Shown here piece by piece: positions 42,428-52,210 of a DNA stretch of 64,000 nucleotides; the stretch's first letter is position 1; every line of letters starts with the position of its first letter. Source of the DNA: Jaapia argillacea MUCL 33604. Its lineage: Eukaryota; Basidiomycota; Agaricomycetes; Jaapiales; Jaapiaceae. A program made the position numbers and the translations under genes. The DNA lies in assembly GCA_000697665.1 (NCBI GenBank), contig KL197709.1, positions 2,851,599 through 2,915,598 on the forward strand, read 5' to 3'. Under the pieces are notes generated by a model. The model worked only from the letters and a program-made list of their open reading frames with translations. It searched no databases and was not told the DNA's origin.

Positions 42428-44289
42428 CTATGAAGGGTTGGCACCCGCCTTGAGAGCGGCGGCAGCCTTAAACGCCTTGATCACCTTCAGCACATTCTGC
42501 ACCACAGCCTCCTCAATACTCTCCACCGTCAATCGGGCGATAGTCTCAACCTCCTCCTCCGTAACATTGTACGCAGGGGCCAACAATAAATGGTCCCCGG
42601 GCACACCATCAACCCTGCCAACACCCAGCACCAATAGTCCCTTCTTAAACCCAATAAGTTGAACCATCAAACCGAATGACATTCTACCAAATGCTTGGAC
42701 GATGGGCTTTGGTAATTCGAATTCGATGGCCCAGAAGAGACCACCACCGCGGATGTCGAAGATGAATGGCTTGGCGGGGGAGGAGGGGTTAAGGAGTCGG
42801 CCTTTGAGGATGGATTCAAGTTGGGCGCCTCGGGCGTTGACGTTTAAGAGCAGCTGTTCGTCGCGGATTACTTCTTGGACGGCTAGTGCGGCGGCGCATG
42901 CGAGTGGGTGTGCCTGTGGTTACAGAAATTTGTCAAGACGAGAAATCAGTTATGGGTCGAGGGTACTGACTGAGTAGGTGTGGCCAGCATGCCAATAGCT
43001 TCCTACACTCCGGATCCCTTTGACAACCTTGCCGTTCAGTAGAACTGCACCCATGGGAACATATCTGTTTCGGACAGCGTTGATCGGGTTTAGCGTAAAC
43101 AAGAAAAGGGAGAAACACCATACCCTCCACCTAGGCCTTTCGCGACGGCACTGATATCAGGGGCCACGCCATCAGCGTACTTCTCCCAAGTATGCAGAGT
43201 CCCCATGCCTACATGGTGGTCCAGTTAATGAATGAGCATATAGCGAAGTCATCATAAGACTCAAGTACTCACGGCCCATCCCACACATGACTTCATCGTA
43301 GATAATGAGAGCACCATATTTGTCGCATACTTGCTTCACAGCTGTAAAGTACCCAGGGGGAGCGGCCACGACGCCAAGTGAGGAGCCTACGACGGTCTCT
43401 GCGACAACTTACACAGCAATCAGCAATGGCAGATGTCGGTGAAACGATAACTTACAGGCAATAACTGTTTTCCCTCCAAGCTCGACGAACTTGTCATCGA
43501 GTTCTTTCTCTAGTCGCTCGACATACTGTGCTTCAGTTTCGCCCTCTTTGAGAAACCGTGCGGCATAAGGGGTGGAGACATGATGGAAGGTCGACTTTTC
43601 CAAATTTGCTTCGTAGAGCTTTCGTCGACTGCCATGATGGCCAACTGCTAGAGCACCTGGTCACGATACGAGTATATCAGAGTATGCTTGACGAAAGACG
43701 CCTATCGGAAGGCTCACCCAGAGTTGCGCCATGGTAGGAGTGCTCTCTACCGATAAAATGAATGCGTTCCTTTTCACCTTTCTCTTGGTAGTACTGTGAA
43801 AACCATGACCAGCTCGTTAGCGCCGGAAGGATAATCGATAAAGTCTTTATGGCACCTGGATCGCCGTCTTCATGGCCGCCTCCATCGCCTCAGACCCCCC
43901 AGATACGAAGCCGACACTCGCAAAGGCTCCATTACTGGACTCCACGAGATAGTCGGCCAACTTTTCGGACGGGTCATTGGAAAGGAGGACATTGAAGACA
44001 TCTGAATTCGACGCCAGCTATCAGCGAAAGGTTAATAGAGCGATGTAAATCACTTACATGTGATCTTCTCCACTTGATCTTTGACTGCTGCTACGACGTG
44101 CGGGTGTCCATCCCCAATACAAGACACCGCCGTCCCACCGACTGCATCTATTACCTTGGAACCATCCTCAAGAGTAAGATGGATGCCGTTCGCTGAAACG
44201 GCTCGCGGTGGAGCCCATGGAGTTCGGTGAAGAATGTGGGAAGCGGCGTTGCCTGTGTTTGGGAGCAACTTGAAGAGCTCTCGTTCCAT
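42428..44289 (-). CDS. Class III PLP-dependent aminotransferase
   Basis: A gene of about nine exons. Start MERELFKLLPNTGNAASHIL, then GIHLTLEDGSKVIDAVGGTA and VSCIGDGHPHVVAAVKDQVE of the N-terminal domain. Next come ASVGFVSGGSEAMEAAMKTA (the PLP phosphate-binding SGSEA-like loop), RIHFIGREHSYHGATLGALA, then GALIIYDEVMCGMGR (Asp that pairs with the PLP ring nitrogen). The PLP lysine sits in DISAVAKGLGGGYVPMGAVL. The C-terminal region HAGHTYSAHPLACAAALAVQ, IRGGGLFWAIEFE and LLLAPAYNVTEEEVETI is intact. The family transfers amino groups from omega-amino donors; the particular substrate is not evident. No targeting signal is obvious. It is divergently paired with the AGPS gene. Confidence 0.92.
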
Positions 44290-44647
44290 GGTCTCCCTAG
44301 TGATGAGCTCAGTTCACTGGGGCGACAGTTCATTGAGGCTCATCTTCGTATACGTACGGTCTATCTGCTCAAATTCCATTTGATGATTATATTCCTCATC
44401 TGCCCTCATGATTGGATCGGAAGCAAGAGAAGCTGATACTTTGCGCACAGCCATCCGATACCTCATCCCCATACAGTAAGGATCCAAAACTTAGGCAACG
44501 CTGAACTCACGGCGTCCGTGAGCGTCCGTGCCTTGCAGTTTGCGGGACGAAGCCAAGTGACCGGTCCACCGAAGCAACACCGAGAAACATGCTGATCCTG
44601 AGGTTGGCCATCCTTCTACCACTTTGCATAACCTTTTCTCTAGGACG
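44290..44647. promoter_or_regulatory. Divergent promoter region, aminotransferase / AGPS
   Basis: About 360 bp between divergent starts. No gene or motif recognised. Confidence 0.4.
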
Positions 44648-46694
44648 ATGGGTGACACTATCATTGTCGGTTCGTGTTTTCGATATTTTTTCCACACCGC
44701 GTTCACTGATACCTCCATTCTGTTCGTAGCTGCCCGTGGACGGGGGATCCTCTCTGGGCTCCTGGGACCCGGCCGGTTGGCTGTACGCTGCTGTTCGTTT
44801 TCTGAACCTCCCAGATGTCGAACTGACCCTTGGTGGATAGGTTCTACTCGTTTTCATCACATTCGTCACGAACCTATACCGCAGGCGAAGAGTTGCACAG
44901 CGTCGCCGACACACGTCTACGACTGTCCTAGTGGACGAGACCGAACGACTGGAGAATATACCCGTCGAGCGGGACGGAGATGGGACCGACCGACTTGACC
45001 AATGGGGCTTTAATGACGCAGGCTTTTTCGTCAACGAGGAAGGCCACGTAGTTATGGCCGGCGCTCGTTACCCCGAAATCTGCGGTCTTGACCTCCCTTA
45101 TGTGATTCCGAGAATCTCAGCCACCTTCAACCTGTCCATACCAACTCTCGGTACTTTCATCCCTCAATACCCTCCCGCGATACCCGCTCTGCATCGCTCA
45201 GACCCACTCGAAGATGCATTGACGAAAGCCCTTCGAGCTGACCAGCTGAGCTGGGATGGGAAGACGAGGCTTCGTCACGGTCACGGTCATACACTCAGCG
45301 AGATGTACAACATTAAAGTCGGATCCATCGGATTGGCCCGAGTGCCAGACTTAGTCGCCTTCCCGGAGTCCATCGACAATATATCATCGCTGATCACCAT
45401 CGCCTTGGCGCATAGCGCCCTCCTGGTACCATATGGTGGAGGCACGAATGTCACCCAAGCCCTTGCCTGCTCTACAGACGAACAACGAGTGATCATATCG
45501 GTGGACATGTCTCGCATGAACCGAATTCTCTGGCTCGACACAGCCAATGGTCTGGCCCATGTCGAAGCAGGAGCCGTCGGTCGTCATTTGGAAAAGGCAC
45601 TGAATGGCCATGGCTTTACGTTGGGCCACGAGCCTGACAGTATGGAGTTTTCTACACTCGGAGGATGGGTCGCAACGAACGCGAGTGGGATGAAGAAGAA
45701 TAAATATGGGAATATCGAAAACATTGTCCAAGACGTGACCGTCATCACACCCAAAGGTGTTATATCCCGCACAGGACTCAACCCTCGGGAGAGCACAGGC
45801 AGCGACGTCCGTCATCTTCTCTTCGGTTCTGAAGGCAAACTCGGCTTCATCGTCTCCGCTGTCGTGCGGGTGTCTCGACTGCCGCAGAAGAGGGAACACG
45901 GCAGCTATCTCTTCCCAACTTTTGAGGATGGCGCGAAGTTTATGTACGATGTCTCCCAGAGCGACATGATCCCCGCCAGCATTCGTCTCGTCGACAATGA
46001 CCAGTTCCAACTCAGTCACTGTCTTCGTCCTGCCGAAAACAGGTTGAAGACATACGTCAGCTCCGCTTTGAAGTTGATGCTTCGTCACGTATACGGATTC
46101 GATTTCACCAAAATTTCGGCTTGCACTCTGCTATTCGAAGGTTCACGCGAGGAAGTTGCTCGTCAGAAACGTGTTGTCCATCGGTTGGCTTCTCTCCATT
46201 CTGCCATTCGTGGAGGTGCCGAGGCAGGAAAGAGAGGTTACAAGATGACCTTCGCTATAGCCTACCTCCGCGACTTCCTCCTCAATTTCAATGTTGCGGG
46301 CGAATCGTTCGAGACATCCGTTTCATGGTCTCAAGCCCTATCCCTCTGCACCAACGTCAAACGTCGTATTCGAGAAGAATTCACGCGGCGGAAATTACCT
46401 GGTGTACCACATATTTCTTGTCGACTCACTCAGGTTTACCAAACTGGTGTGGCCATTTATTTTTATTTTGCGATACCCATTGTCGGAGTTGAGAAACCCA
46501 TGGAAGTCTATGCGGAGCTGGAGCACGCGGCTAGGGATGAAGTGCTGAAGTGTGGTGGGTCGTTAAGTCATCATCATGGTGTGGGCAATCTGAGGAAGGA
46601 GTTTTTGCCGAGTATCATGTCGGATGCTACTATGGAGTTGAGGCAGAGGACGAAGGATGCGTTCGATCCCAGTGGCGTTTTTATGAGTTTGTGA
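44648..46694 (+). CDS. AGPS: Alkylglycerone-phosphate synthase (AGPS)
   Basis: The last exon, from about 44932, is long and unambiguous: RLDQWGFNDAGFFVNEEGHV, then HGHGHTLSEMYNIKVG. The FAD-binding PCMH core follows (VPYGGGTNVTQAL; VDMSRMNRILWLDTANGLAH; VEAGAVGRHLE; GHEPDSMEFSTLGGWVATNA; GMKKNKYGNIENIVQDV). The C terminus has CRLTQVYQTGVAIYFYFA and CGGSLSHHHGVGNLRKEFLP, whose histidines match the catalytic His run of AGPS. The enzyme swaps the acyl group of acyl-DHAP for a fatty alcohol, the committed step of ether-lipid synthesis. Proposed 5' exons: MGDTII, then LPVDGGSSLGSWDPAGWLYA to VELTL, joined to VDETERLENIPVERD by a phase-1 splice that fits. No PTS2 is visible, and the C-terminal MSL is not a canonical PTS1. 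Confidence 0.9.
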
Positions 46695-47246
46695 TTGTTT
46701 TTCGCTTTCCTCGGGATATTGTTACGAGTCAGCGACGGTGTTTGATGGTCCCACGTCTATGTTCCAACCTCTCCTAGCATGCCATTCGTATCCGTTTGGT
46801 GCAATCCATTTCGTTCCAGTTCGTTATTGATCTTGGAACTTACAGTAAGGCGCATCCACTCATCCTATCAGTCAGACAGAGATAAGTGACCCGAAACGCA
46901 TGTCATGATTGACAAGGTACATAGTGCAATGAAGAACGAAATGTGATACAACGATGTGCTGGAGAACGAAATTTCCAGATCCCATCTCCATTGATATAAG
47001 GCGGAATTTACACGCCTATTCCTCGAATAAAAAAACAAAATGCTAGGTCAGCGGAATTGACACGCTGAACCTCCATCCCCTCTCCTCTAAGAATGCCGAA
47101 TGTGTGGTTACAATGTGCGATGCATGCCCCTACAAATCCAAGTCGACTGAGAGTCAGCTTGAATTCACAACCGAAAGGGAGGGGGAAAGCTCACGTATAC
47201 AGTACAATGATGTTGACCGAATAATTTAGAGCGGTGCAAGAGGCAT
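46695..47246. other. Convergent 3' region with two hairpins
   Basis: Lies between the AGPS stop (plus) and the pheromone-precursor stop (minus). Apart from the two hairpins listed separately, nothing was recognised. No second pheromone frame was found. Confidence 0.45.
46999..47068 (-). other. Pair of hairpins with a shared loop
   Basis: On the minus strand, AGGCG-TGTAAATTC-CGCCT (46999-47017) and TCAGCG-TGTCAATTC-CGCTGA (47048-47068) are two perfect short stems. The stems differ by paired changes, while the loops (TGTAAATTC, TGTCAATTC) differ at one base. They lie 180-250 nt downstream of the pheromone stop, plausibly in its 3' UTR. The first loop resembles the Pumilio-type UGUANAUA site except at the last base. 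Confidence 0.5.
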
Positions 47247-47435
47247 TCAAGCGATGACGCAGTAAGAGTTGCCTCCGCCTCCACCGTCCTCCTCGTTGGT
47301 GGGTGGTTCGATGGGTGTGGTGTTGCAGACAACGCAGTAGGAGTTGCCTCCGCCTCCACCGTCCTCCTTGTTAATGGGAGTGGTGTTGGAGATCGAGGAG
47401 TCCTCGGCGGCAATGGTGGTGAAGAAGCTATCCAT
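47247..47435 (-). CDS. Lipopeptide pheromone precursor, two tandem modules
   Basis: A 62-residue frame starting MDSFFTTIAAEDSSISNTTP and ending GGGGGNSYCVIA. The C-terminal CVIA is a CaaX box for farnesylation, and the short acidic leader plus Gly-rich tail are typical of basidiomycete mating pheromone precursors. The 25-residue unit is repeated: NKEDGGGGGNSYCVVCNTTP, then NEEDGGGGGNSYCVIA. The first module's CVVC is internal, so it cannot serve as a CaaX box unless the precursor is first cleaved. Family knowledge: such peptides are secreted after prenylation and sensed by Ste3-type receptors. No Ste3 receptor was found in this window, so it may be a non-mating-type or distant copy. A TATA box and an HMG-type dyad lie upstream. 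Confidence 0.82.
   Translation of the reverse strand: MDSFFTTIAAEDSSISNTTPINKEDGGGGGNSYCVVCNTTPIEPPTNEEDGGGGGNSYCVIA
47250..47400 (-). repeat. 75-bp tandem repeat within the pheromone gene
   Basis: ACGCAGTAAGAGTTGCCTCC near 47257 and ACGCAGTAGGAGTTGCCTCC near 47332 (plus-strand reading) begin near-identical units 75 bp apart. The spacing is a multiple of three, so the frame and the encoded peptide module are preserved. Confidence 0.8.
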
Positions 47436-47525
47436 TTGGGTGTGATGGAGAGGATGGTTTAGAGAGGAGGAGATTTCGGAGTTGTTGGTGGGTTTGTTGG
47501 TGGAGTTGGACGGTTTGTAGACCTA

Positions 47526-47533
47526 CTTTTATA
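47526..47533 (-). promoter_or_regulatory. TATA box of pheromone gene
   Basis: TATAAAAG on the minus strand, 91 bp upstream of the pheromone ATG. The match is strong and the distance typical for a fungal core promoter. Confidence 0.6.
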
Positions 47534-47588
47534 CGGTGCTACTTGCCATATCTTGCAAGGGTCGACGTTTCTTGCGCTGAAGAACAAA

Positions 47589-47604
47589 AACAATAAGCAT
47601 TGTT
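47589..47604. promoter_or_regulatory. Inverted AACAAT/ATTGTT dyad upstream of pheromone gene
   Basis: AACAAT-AAGC-ATTGTT is a perfect inverted pair of HMG-box (SOX/MATA-type) core sites, about 155 bp upstream of the pheromone ATG and 56 bp beyond its TATA box. Fungal pheromone genes are commonly driven by HMG-domain factors, so it is a good candidate site. Confidence 0.45.
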
Positions 47605-48166
47605 CAGGTAAGACATGATGGTATTATCTCTGCTTGAAATGATTGGCCCTTTGGCCATGCAGTCCGGATATGGAAGGTGTCGTAGAACGGCTTGCACACT
47701 AACAATAAGATCGACACTCTGGACGCCGAGACAGACGCTGGATATCCAAACGCATTCAGGAGCTGGACCCCGAGAGGTGAAAATACGCAGGTCCTGGCGA
47801 CGATCAGGGGAACAGTCTGCAGAGCCGAAACAAAAAGAAACGAGGTTATCAAAAGTTATCAAAACTCAAAGCCGTTGACAATAAGGAAGCCTACGAGTCT
47901 AAACGAGTCTATTTGAACTGTGGCCACTCGTCGTCAGCATATTTTTAGCACTTCTATTGTGAACAGTTTTTTAAGGGATGATGACGCAAGTTACCAGCAC
48001 TTACCAAGTTCCAACTGGATTTTGGGCCATGACAATCCACGACGTAGCTCCCCCATGCCATGTTGACTGCGTTCGAGTTATTATGCGAGGGCCTGACTCA
48101 GTCTCGCAATATCCACTCAGGTGAACCCAGCGGTCAAAAACGCTGGCCAGAACGAATCAAGATAGG

Positions 48167-48370
48167 ATGGGTTTGGAATCTGTTTCGTCGTTGTTCGTCG
48201 TTATTGTTTGTGCATTCACGTGGATCTACATCGTATTGCCAATAATCTACGGAACCACGCAACCCCGGATTATATACAACCAAGGACAAGACGACGCACC
48301 GGATAATCACCCAAGATTCGAGGATGAGGCATCGACCCCGTTTAGAATTCCCAGCTCGGCGTCCGAGTAG
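48167..48370 (+). CDS. Possible small single-pass membrane protein
   Basis: A 67-residue frame with one clear hydrophobic segment (SLFVVIVCAFTWIYIVLPII, about residues 8-27), followed by a polar, acidic tail (GQDDAPDNHPRFEDEASTPF). The composition is protein-like but no family is recognised. It could be one exon of a longer gene or chance. Confidence 0.35.
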   Translation: MGLESVSSLFVVIVCAFTWIYIVLPIIYGTTQPRIIYNQGQDDAPDNHPRFEDEASTPFRIPSSASE

Positions 48371-48757
48371 CCCTTTTGTGTAGGAGGTAGTTATGATTGG
48401 TCAAATCGAGGTCTCCCATTTCGAGCCACGGAAAGGCGTCGTGCCTAAGATAAAAGATACCCCGCTGACCTTCCTCGCACGAAACCAGATCCAGAGAATC
48501 CGAGGTGAGTGCCACTGGCGCAGCGGTTGCCTACGCGTTCAGGTCACGAGAAAAAACAATACCATTTATGGAACACGGCAGGCAACATCCCCGAACCGGT
48601 GCTTGACGAAACAGCGCCACCAAATTCTCCCCACTCTGCCTTTCTCCTCTCACCACCTTTTTCGCCTGTTCCCCCCTCGCTGTGTCGTACGACGTCGTCT
48701 TATATTTATATTCTAGAGCCTCTGTTATATTCTAGACGCAGTTGACTCGTTCAATCG

Positions 48758-49848
48758 ATGTCGAACTCACTATTTCACCGTGTCTTTAGACTCTCGACTC
48801 GACCTCTTACCCGATCTCCGACTGCTGCATTCCGGAGGTCATCGCAGCGACTCTACTCCGCATCTACAGCTCCTCCAGAGGAGATATCCACTGCCTCTCG
48901 TGTCTGGACCTTTCTGCGTAGACTCTCAATTGCATCGTCTCTTTCACTCACTGCCTATACCGTGGGATCTCTCTATCCCCCGACTCTTGCAACCTATATT
49001 TCTCCCCGCATCGCACCTCCACCACCAGACCCCGACCATCCTTCATCAATTGCATACGTCTCCTCTCTGGAATCCGATCTACAAACGCTACCGGCCCTCG
49101 AAACCGCTCGACACTCACCCGACGCGGACGAGTGGTATGAAACCCGTCCCTATTTGAATTTACCAGAGGAGAGGAGGGTGAATAGCTTGACTGCTGGCGC
49201 TCTGAGAGGTCCAGGACGATTGGCATTGCCACCTTTGGTTAGAGCAAGGAAGGACGAGAAGGAGAGCTGGATATTTGTTCACGTTGGAAGAGGTGTTTGT
49301 GGCCATGATGGTATCGTGCATGGCGGATTATTGGCGACACTGCTGGATGAGGGACTTGCAAGAATAGTGAGTCTTGATTGCATTTATCATGTTGCCTGGT
49401 GTTGATAAGGCTCGCAGGCAATACAGAATCTTCCGGACAAGATTGGGGTTACAGCGAATTTGAATATTAACTACCGCGCTCCTACCCGTGCGGACCAGGT
49501 ATGGATGTACACGCATTGGTCGTCTCTCCTGTCTGACCTCCTCTTTTAGTTCATCGTTATGAAAACCCGTCTCATAGAAGCGAAGGGCCGTAAGACACAA
49601 GTCTCAGCTCGACTCGAAGATCTACAAGGCACCCTTTTAGCCGAGGCATCGTCAGTCCTTCTCGTTTCTCTCCGTAAGTCTCCTTGCCTGACGATCTTTC
49701 CAGAGCAACTTTCGTTCAACCCAAGTATTCGAAACTCCTGAACACTTCACACATACGAGCGGCCATGGGGGAGAACCCGAAGAGTGACGTACCAATTGTG
49801 GAGGGTGCGGTAGCTCCTGTTCCAATGCCGATTCCTGTACGAAGCTAG
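48758..49848 (+). CDS. Mitochondrial hotdog-fold thioesterase
   Basis: Four exons. Start MSNSLFHRVFRLSTRPLTRS with an Arg/Ser-rich mitochondrial presequence (AFRRSSQRLYSAS), then a hydrophobic stretch (RRLSIASSLSLTAYTVGSLY) that may be a membrane anchor. The 4HBT-type core is GHDGIVHGGLLATLLDEGLA, joined to AIQNLPDKIGVTANLNINYR, APTRADQ, then FIVMKTRLIEAKGRKTQVSA and RLEDLQGTLLAEAS. A donor inside TC|GTCAGT joins in phase to ATFVQPKYSKLLNTSHIRAA, ending in IPVRS and TAG at 49846-49848. Family role: hydrolysis of acyl-CoA thioesters. It resembles fungal mitochondrial-membrane thioesterase proteins. Substrate unknown. Confidence 0.87.
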
Positions 49849-50132
49849 ATGTTGACGTGGATGACTTGATGAGGTTGGTCATAGAGGTTCTTACTTTTCC
49901 CTTATTTAATGGATGCGGACGTGACTTAGACATTACTGTCTCGTGAATGTCCGTTGGTAGGGTGGAATATGAGGTACATTTTGCAAACCTGCACTTAGCG
50001 AGCCTTGGCAATCTCCCGCCCTTCTTGACTTCCCAATCTAATCGGAGTTCTGATCCGCTATCTCACTGAGCCTAATCCTTTCGAAGTGCTCACCACAGAT
50101 TGACTGGTCTTATTCGCGACTCCTGCTCGACA

Positions 50133-51661
50133 ATGCCTTTGGTAGCAACCGGGAGCAAAGTATTGGTGACTGGTGCTAATGGTTATATCGCCAGTTGGGT
50201 TTCCCGGACTTTGCTTGAAGCAGGGTTTGCTGTTCGAGGGCAAGTTCGATCGGTGGCGAAGGGCGAACATTCAAAGAAACTATTCAGCGCGTATGGGGAG
50301 AGGTATGAAATTGTCGTTGTGGAGGATATCACCAAGGTGCGTTCCTTCTCGTTGTGGTCTGGGATTCAGAGCAATGGGTTGATCACCTTCGTATCGTTCA
50401 TTCTAGGAGGGTGCCTTTGACGAAGCAGTCAAAGGTGTCGATGCGATTGAGCATACCGCATCCCCTGTGACCTTTGTCTGCGATGACCCGAAAGGTTTGT
50501 CAATACATGCTTTGCTTATTAGCTAGTGATTGACTCGGATCGCCGTACAGAGCTCATTGAGCCTGCAGTCCAGGGTACACTTGGCCTGTTGCGGAGCGCC
50601 TTGAGATTCGGGTTTGTCTCGCAATCTTCTGTACTCGCTATCATATCCTTACCAACTATTCCGGTTCCGTTTGATAGATCCAACTTGAAACGAGTGGTTA
50701 TGACGTCGTCGACTGCTGCAGTCATCACCGTCACCGACACTCCTCAAATATTCAGTGAGCTCGACTGGAACGAACAAGCAGTCAAGGACGTTGAGGAAAA
50801 TGGACGAGATGCCTTGGGGAGGAACAAGTATAGGGCTAGTAAGTCTCTTGCAGAAAAGTGTATGTTGGTTGCTCTTCTCGAGGTGAATTTCTATCTGAAT
50901 TCGATTAAAGCTGCTTGGAGATTTGTTGAGGAGAATAAGGATGCTATCGGGTGGGACTTTGTCGTAATTATCCCTCCTTATGTTGGTTTTTATCCCCGTA
51001 TACTCTACGGCTACTGATGCTCGACCCCGCTACCCCAGGTATTTGGTGTACGTTGCTAGGTATCCTGATACCTGCCGAGGAGCTCATTGTTCACTTCTCA
51101 GCCTATCCTCCATGACGTTCCGGATCTATCACAACTCAACGTATCCGTTTCGGAATTTTATCAAGCTGTTATCAAAGGCTCTGGTCCTCCTGAATTCCGT
51201 ACGTCGAGTTCGTTCAAAGTCCCTTTATAGTAGCTAATATCTGATTGCCTTCCAGGAAGCACCTGGGTTGATGTTCGAGACTTAGCTTTGGCGCATATAT
51301 TGGCGCTACAGAAAGAACAGGCGGGTGGGAATCGATTCATCGTCTGCGCTGGGACCTTTACATGGCAAGACTTTGGTGTGCTCTCCACTCCTTCTCTATT
51401 ATTTGTTATTCCCCCTCCTGTTTTGCTGTTTCTGACCTTTGTTGTATTTGTGCAGTCGACACAGCGAATGCCATCTCGCCGCTCGTCTACACGAATTTAC
51501 CCAAAGGTAGTCCGGACACACGTTCGGGAGCACCGGGGGTCGTACATCTCATTGACTTCGATGTATCGAAGGCGAGGAGGGTCTTGGGTATTGAGAAGTA
51601 TATCACGAAAGAGGAGTGTACCCTTGCGTGTTTGGAGGATTTCAAGGCCAGGGGTTGGTAA
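50133..51661 (+). CDS. Extended SDR reductase (Gre2/DFR-like), copy 1
   Basis: A multi-exon gene starting MPLVATGSKVLVTGANGYIA, with the TGANGYIA Rossmann dinucleotide site, then VRGQVRSVAKGEHSKK and IVVVEDITK. It continues with EGAFDEAVKGVDAIEHTASP, ELIEPAVQGTLGLLRSALRF, the serine strand RVVMTSSTAAVI, and the catalytic YRASKSLAEK (Y-x-x-x-K). Next are FVEENKDAIGWDFVVIIPPY, a 9-nt exon coding VFG, PILHDVPDLSQLNVS, GSTWVDVRDLALAHILALQK, GGNRFIVCAGTFTWQDF and VDTANAISPLVYTN, ending EDFKARGW. Family: NADPH-dependent reductases of aldehydes and ketones (methylglyoxal reductase Gre2, dihydroflavonol reductase). One intron uses the unusual donor GTTGGT. The downstream paralogue is a tandem duplicate. 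Confidence 0.88.
51011..51055 (+). other. 9-nt microexon (VFG) in reductase copy 1
   Basis: GTATTTGGT, between an AG (CCCCAG) and a GTACGT donor at about 51038-51050, restores PPY-VFG-PILHDV. The same 9-nt exon occurs in the paralogue. Limits here are approximate. Confidence 0.65.
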
Positions 51662-52210
51662 GTCTCTCGTATCTGGAACCTGTCAAGAGGGATGTGTTAC
51701 TACTGTATGTAATGTCGGTACGACGCTAGGGGGCCCAAGAGAAGTTGGCCAGCTGGAAGCAACCCGACCGTGGAATGTGTATACCACCAACCTAAGCTCG
51801 CGATCGAAGTCTCTCAGAAGTCGGCATCCGGGGTGAGTAGCGGCCCGATTTTGCCGCGCCTCAAGTTCGCGCATGTAATGATTGATCTCCGAGTTGAACA
51901 CGGCACCGGGGATGGAACGCTTGATTCACCTATTTATTTTCCGACCATTTGCCATCTGCACTCTCATAGATCTGATGTCTTCTGCCCAACGCCCTTCCGT
52001 CTCCTTCAACCATCGGCCCGATGCCTCTTTGGCTGCTTGATTGAACCCTTCAGCAGCAAGTCTTACTAACAACTTAACGATCTAATTCCGTCATATCGAG
52101 CACCTATTGCATGGTCAACATGACTATCTTTGCTTATCATACGCTCCTACATTCCCGCACCCTTGAAGACCTCCTAGAACCCAAGTAGCAGTCGATCCCC
52201 TCATTCGAAT
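51662..52210. other. Spacer between tandem reductase genes
   Basis: About 550 bp holding the 3' end of copy 1 and the promoter of copy 2. No gene seen. Confidence 0.4.

Larger units (their letters stand above)
47436..48757. other. Pheromone promoter and poorly defined region
   Basis: Contains the TATA box and HMG dyad of the pheromone gene, a possible small membrane protein (48167-48370), and the promoter of the thioesterase gene. The frames at 47539-47916 and 48393-48716 show no protein features. Nothing resembling a seven-helix receptor was seen. Confidence 0.4.

Noticed and set aside
47161-47169. Third copy of the hairpin loop (GAATTCACA)
   Set aside because: The flanks do not pair, so it lacks the stem that makes the other two notable.
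47539-47862. 107-codon minus-strand frame upstream of the pheromone gene
   Set aside because: No motif. It overlaps the TATA box and HMG dyad region and is not conserved-looking.
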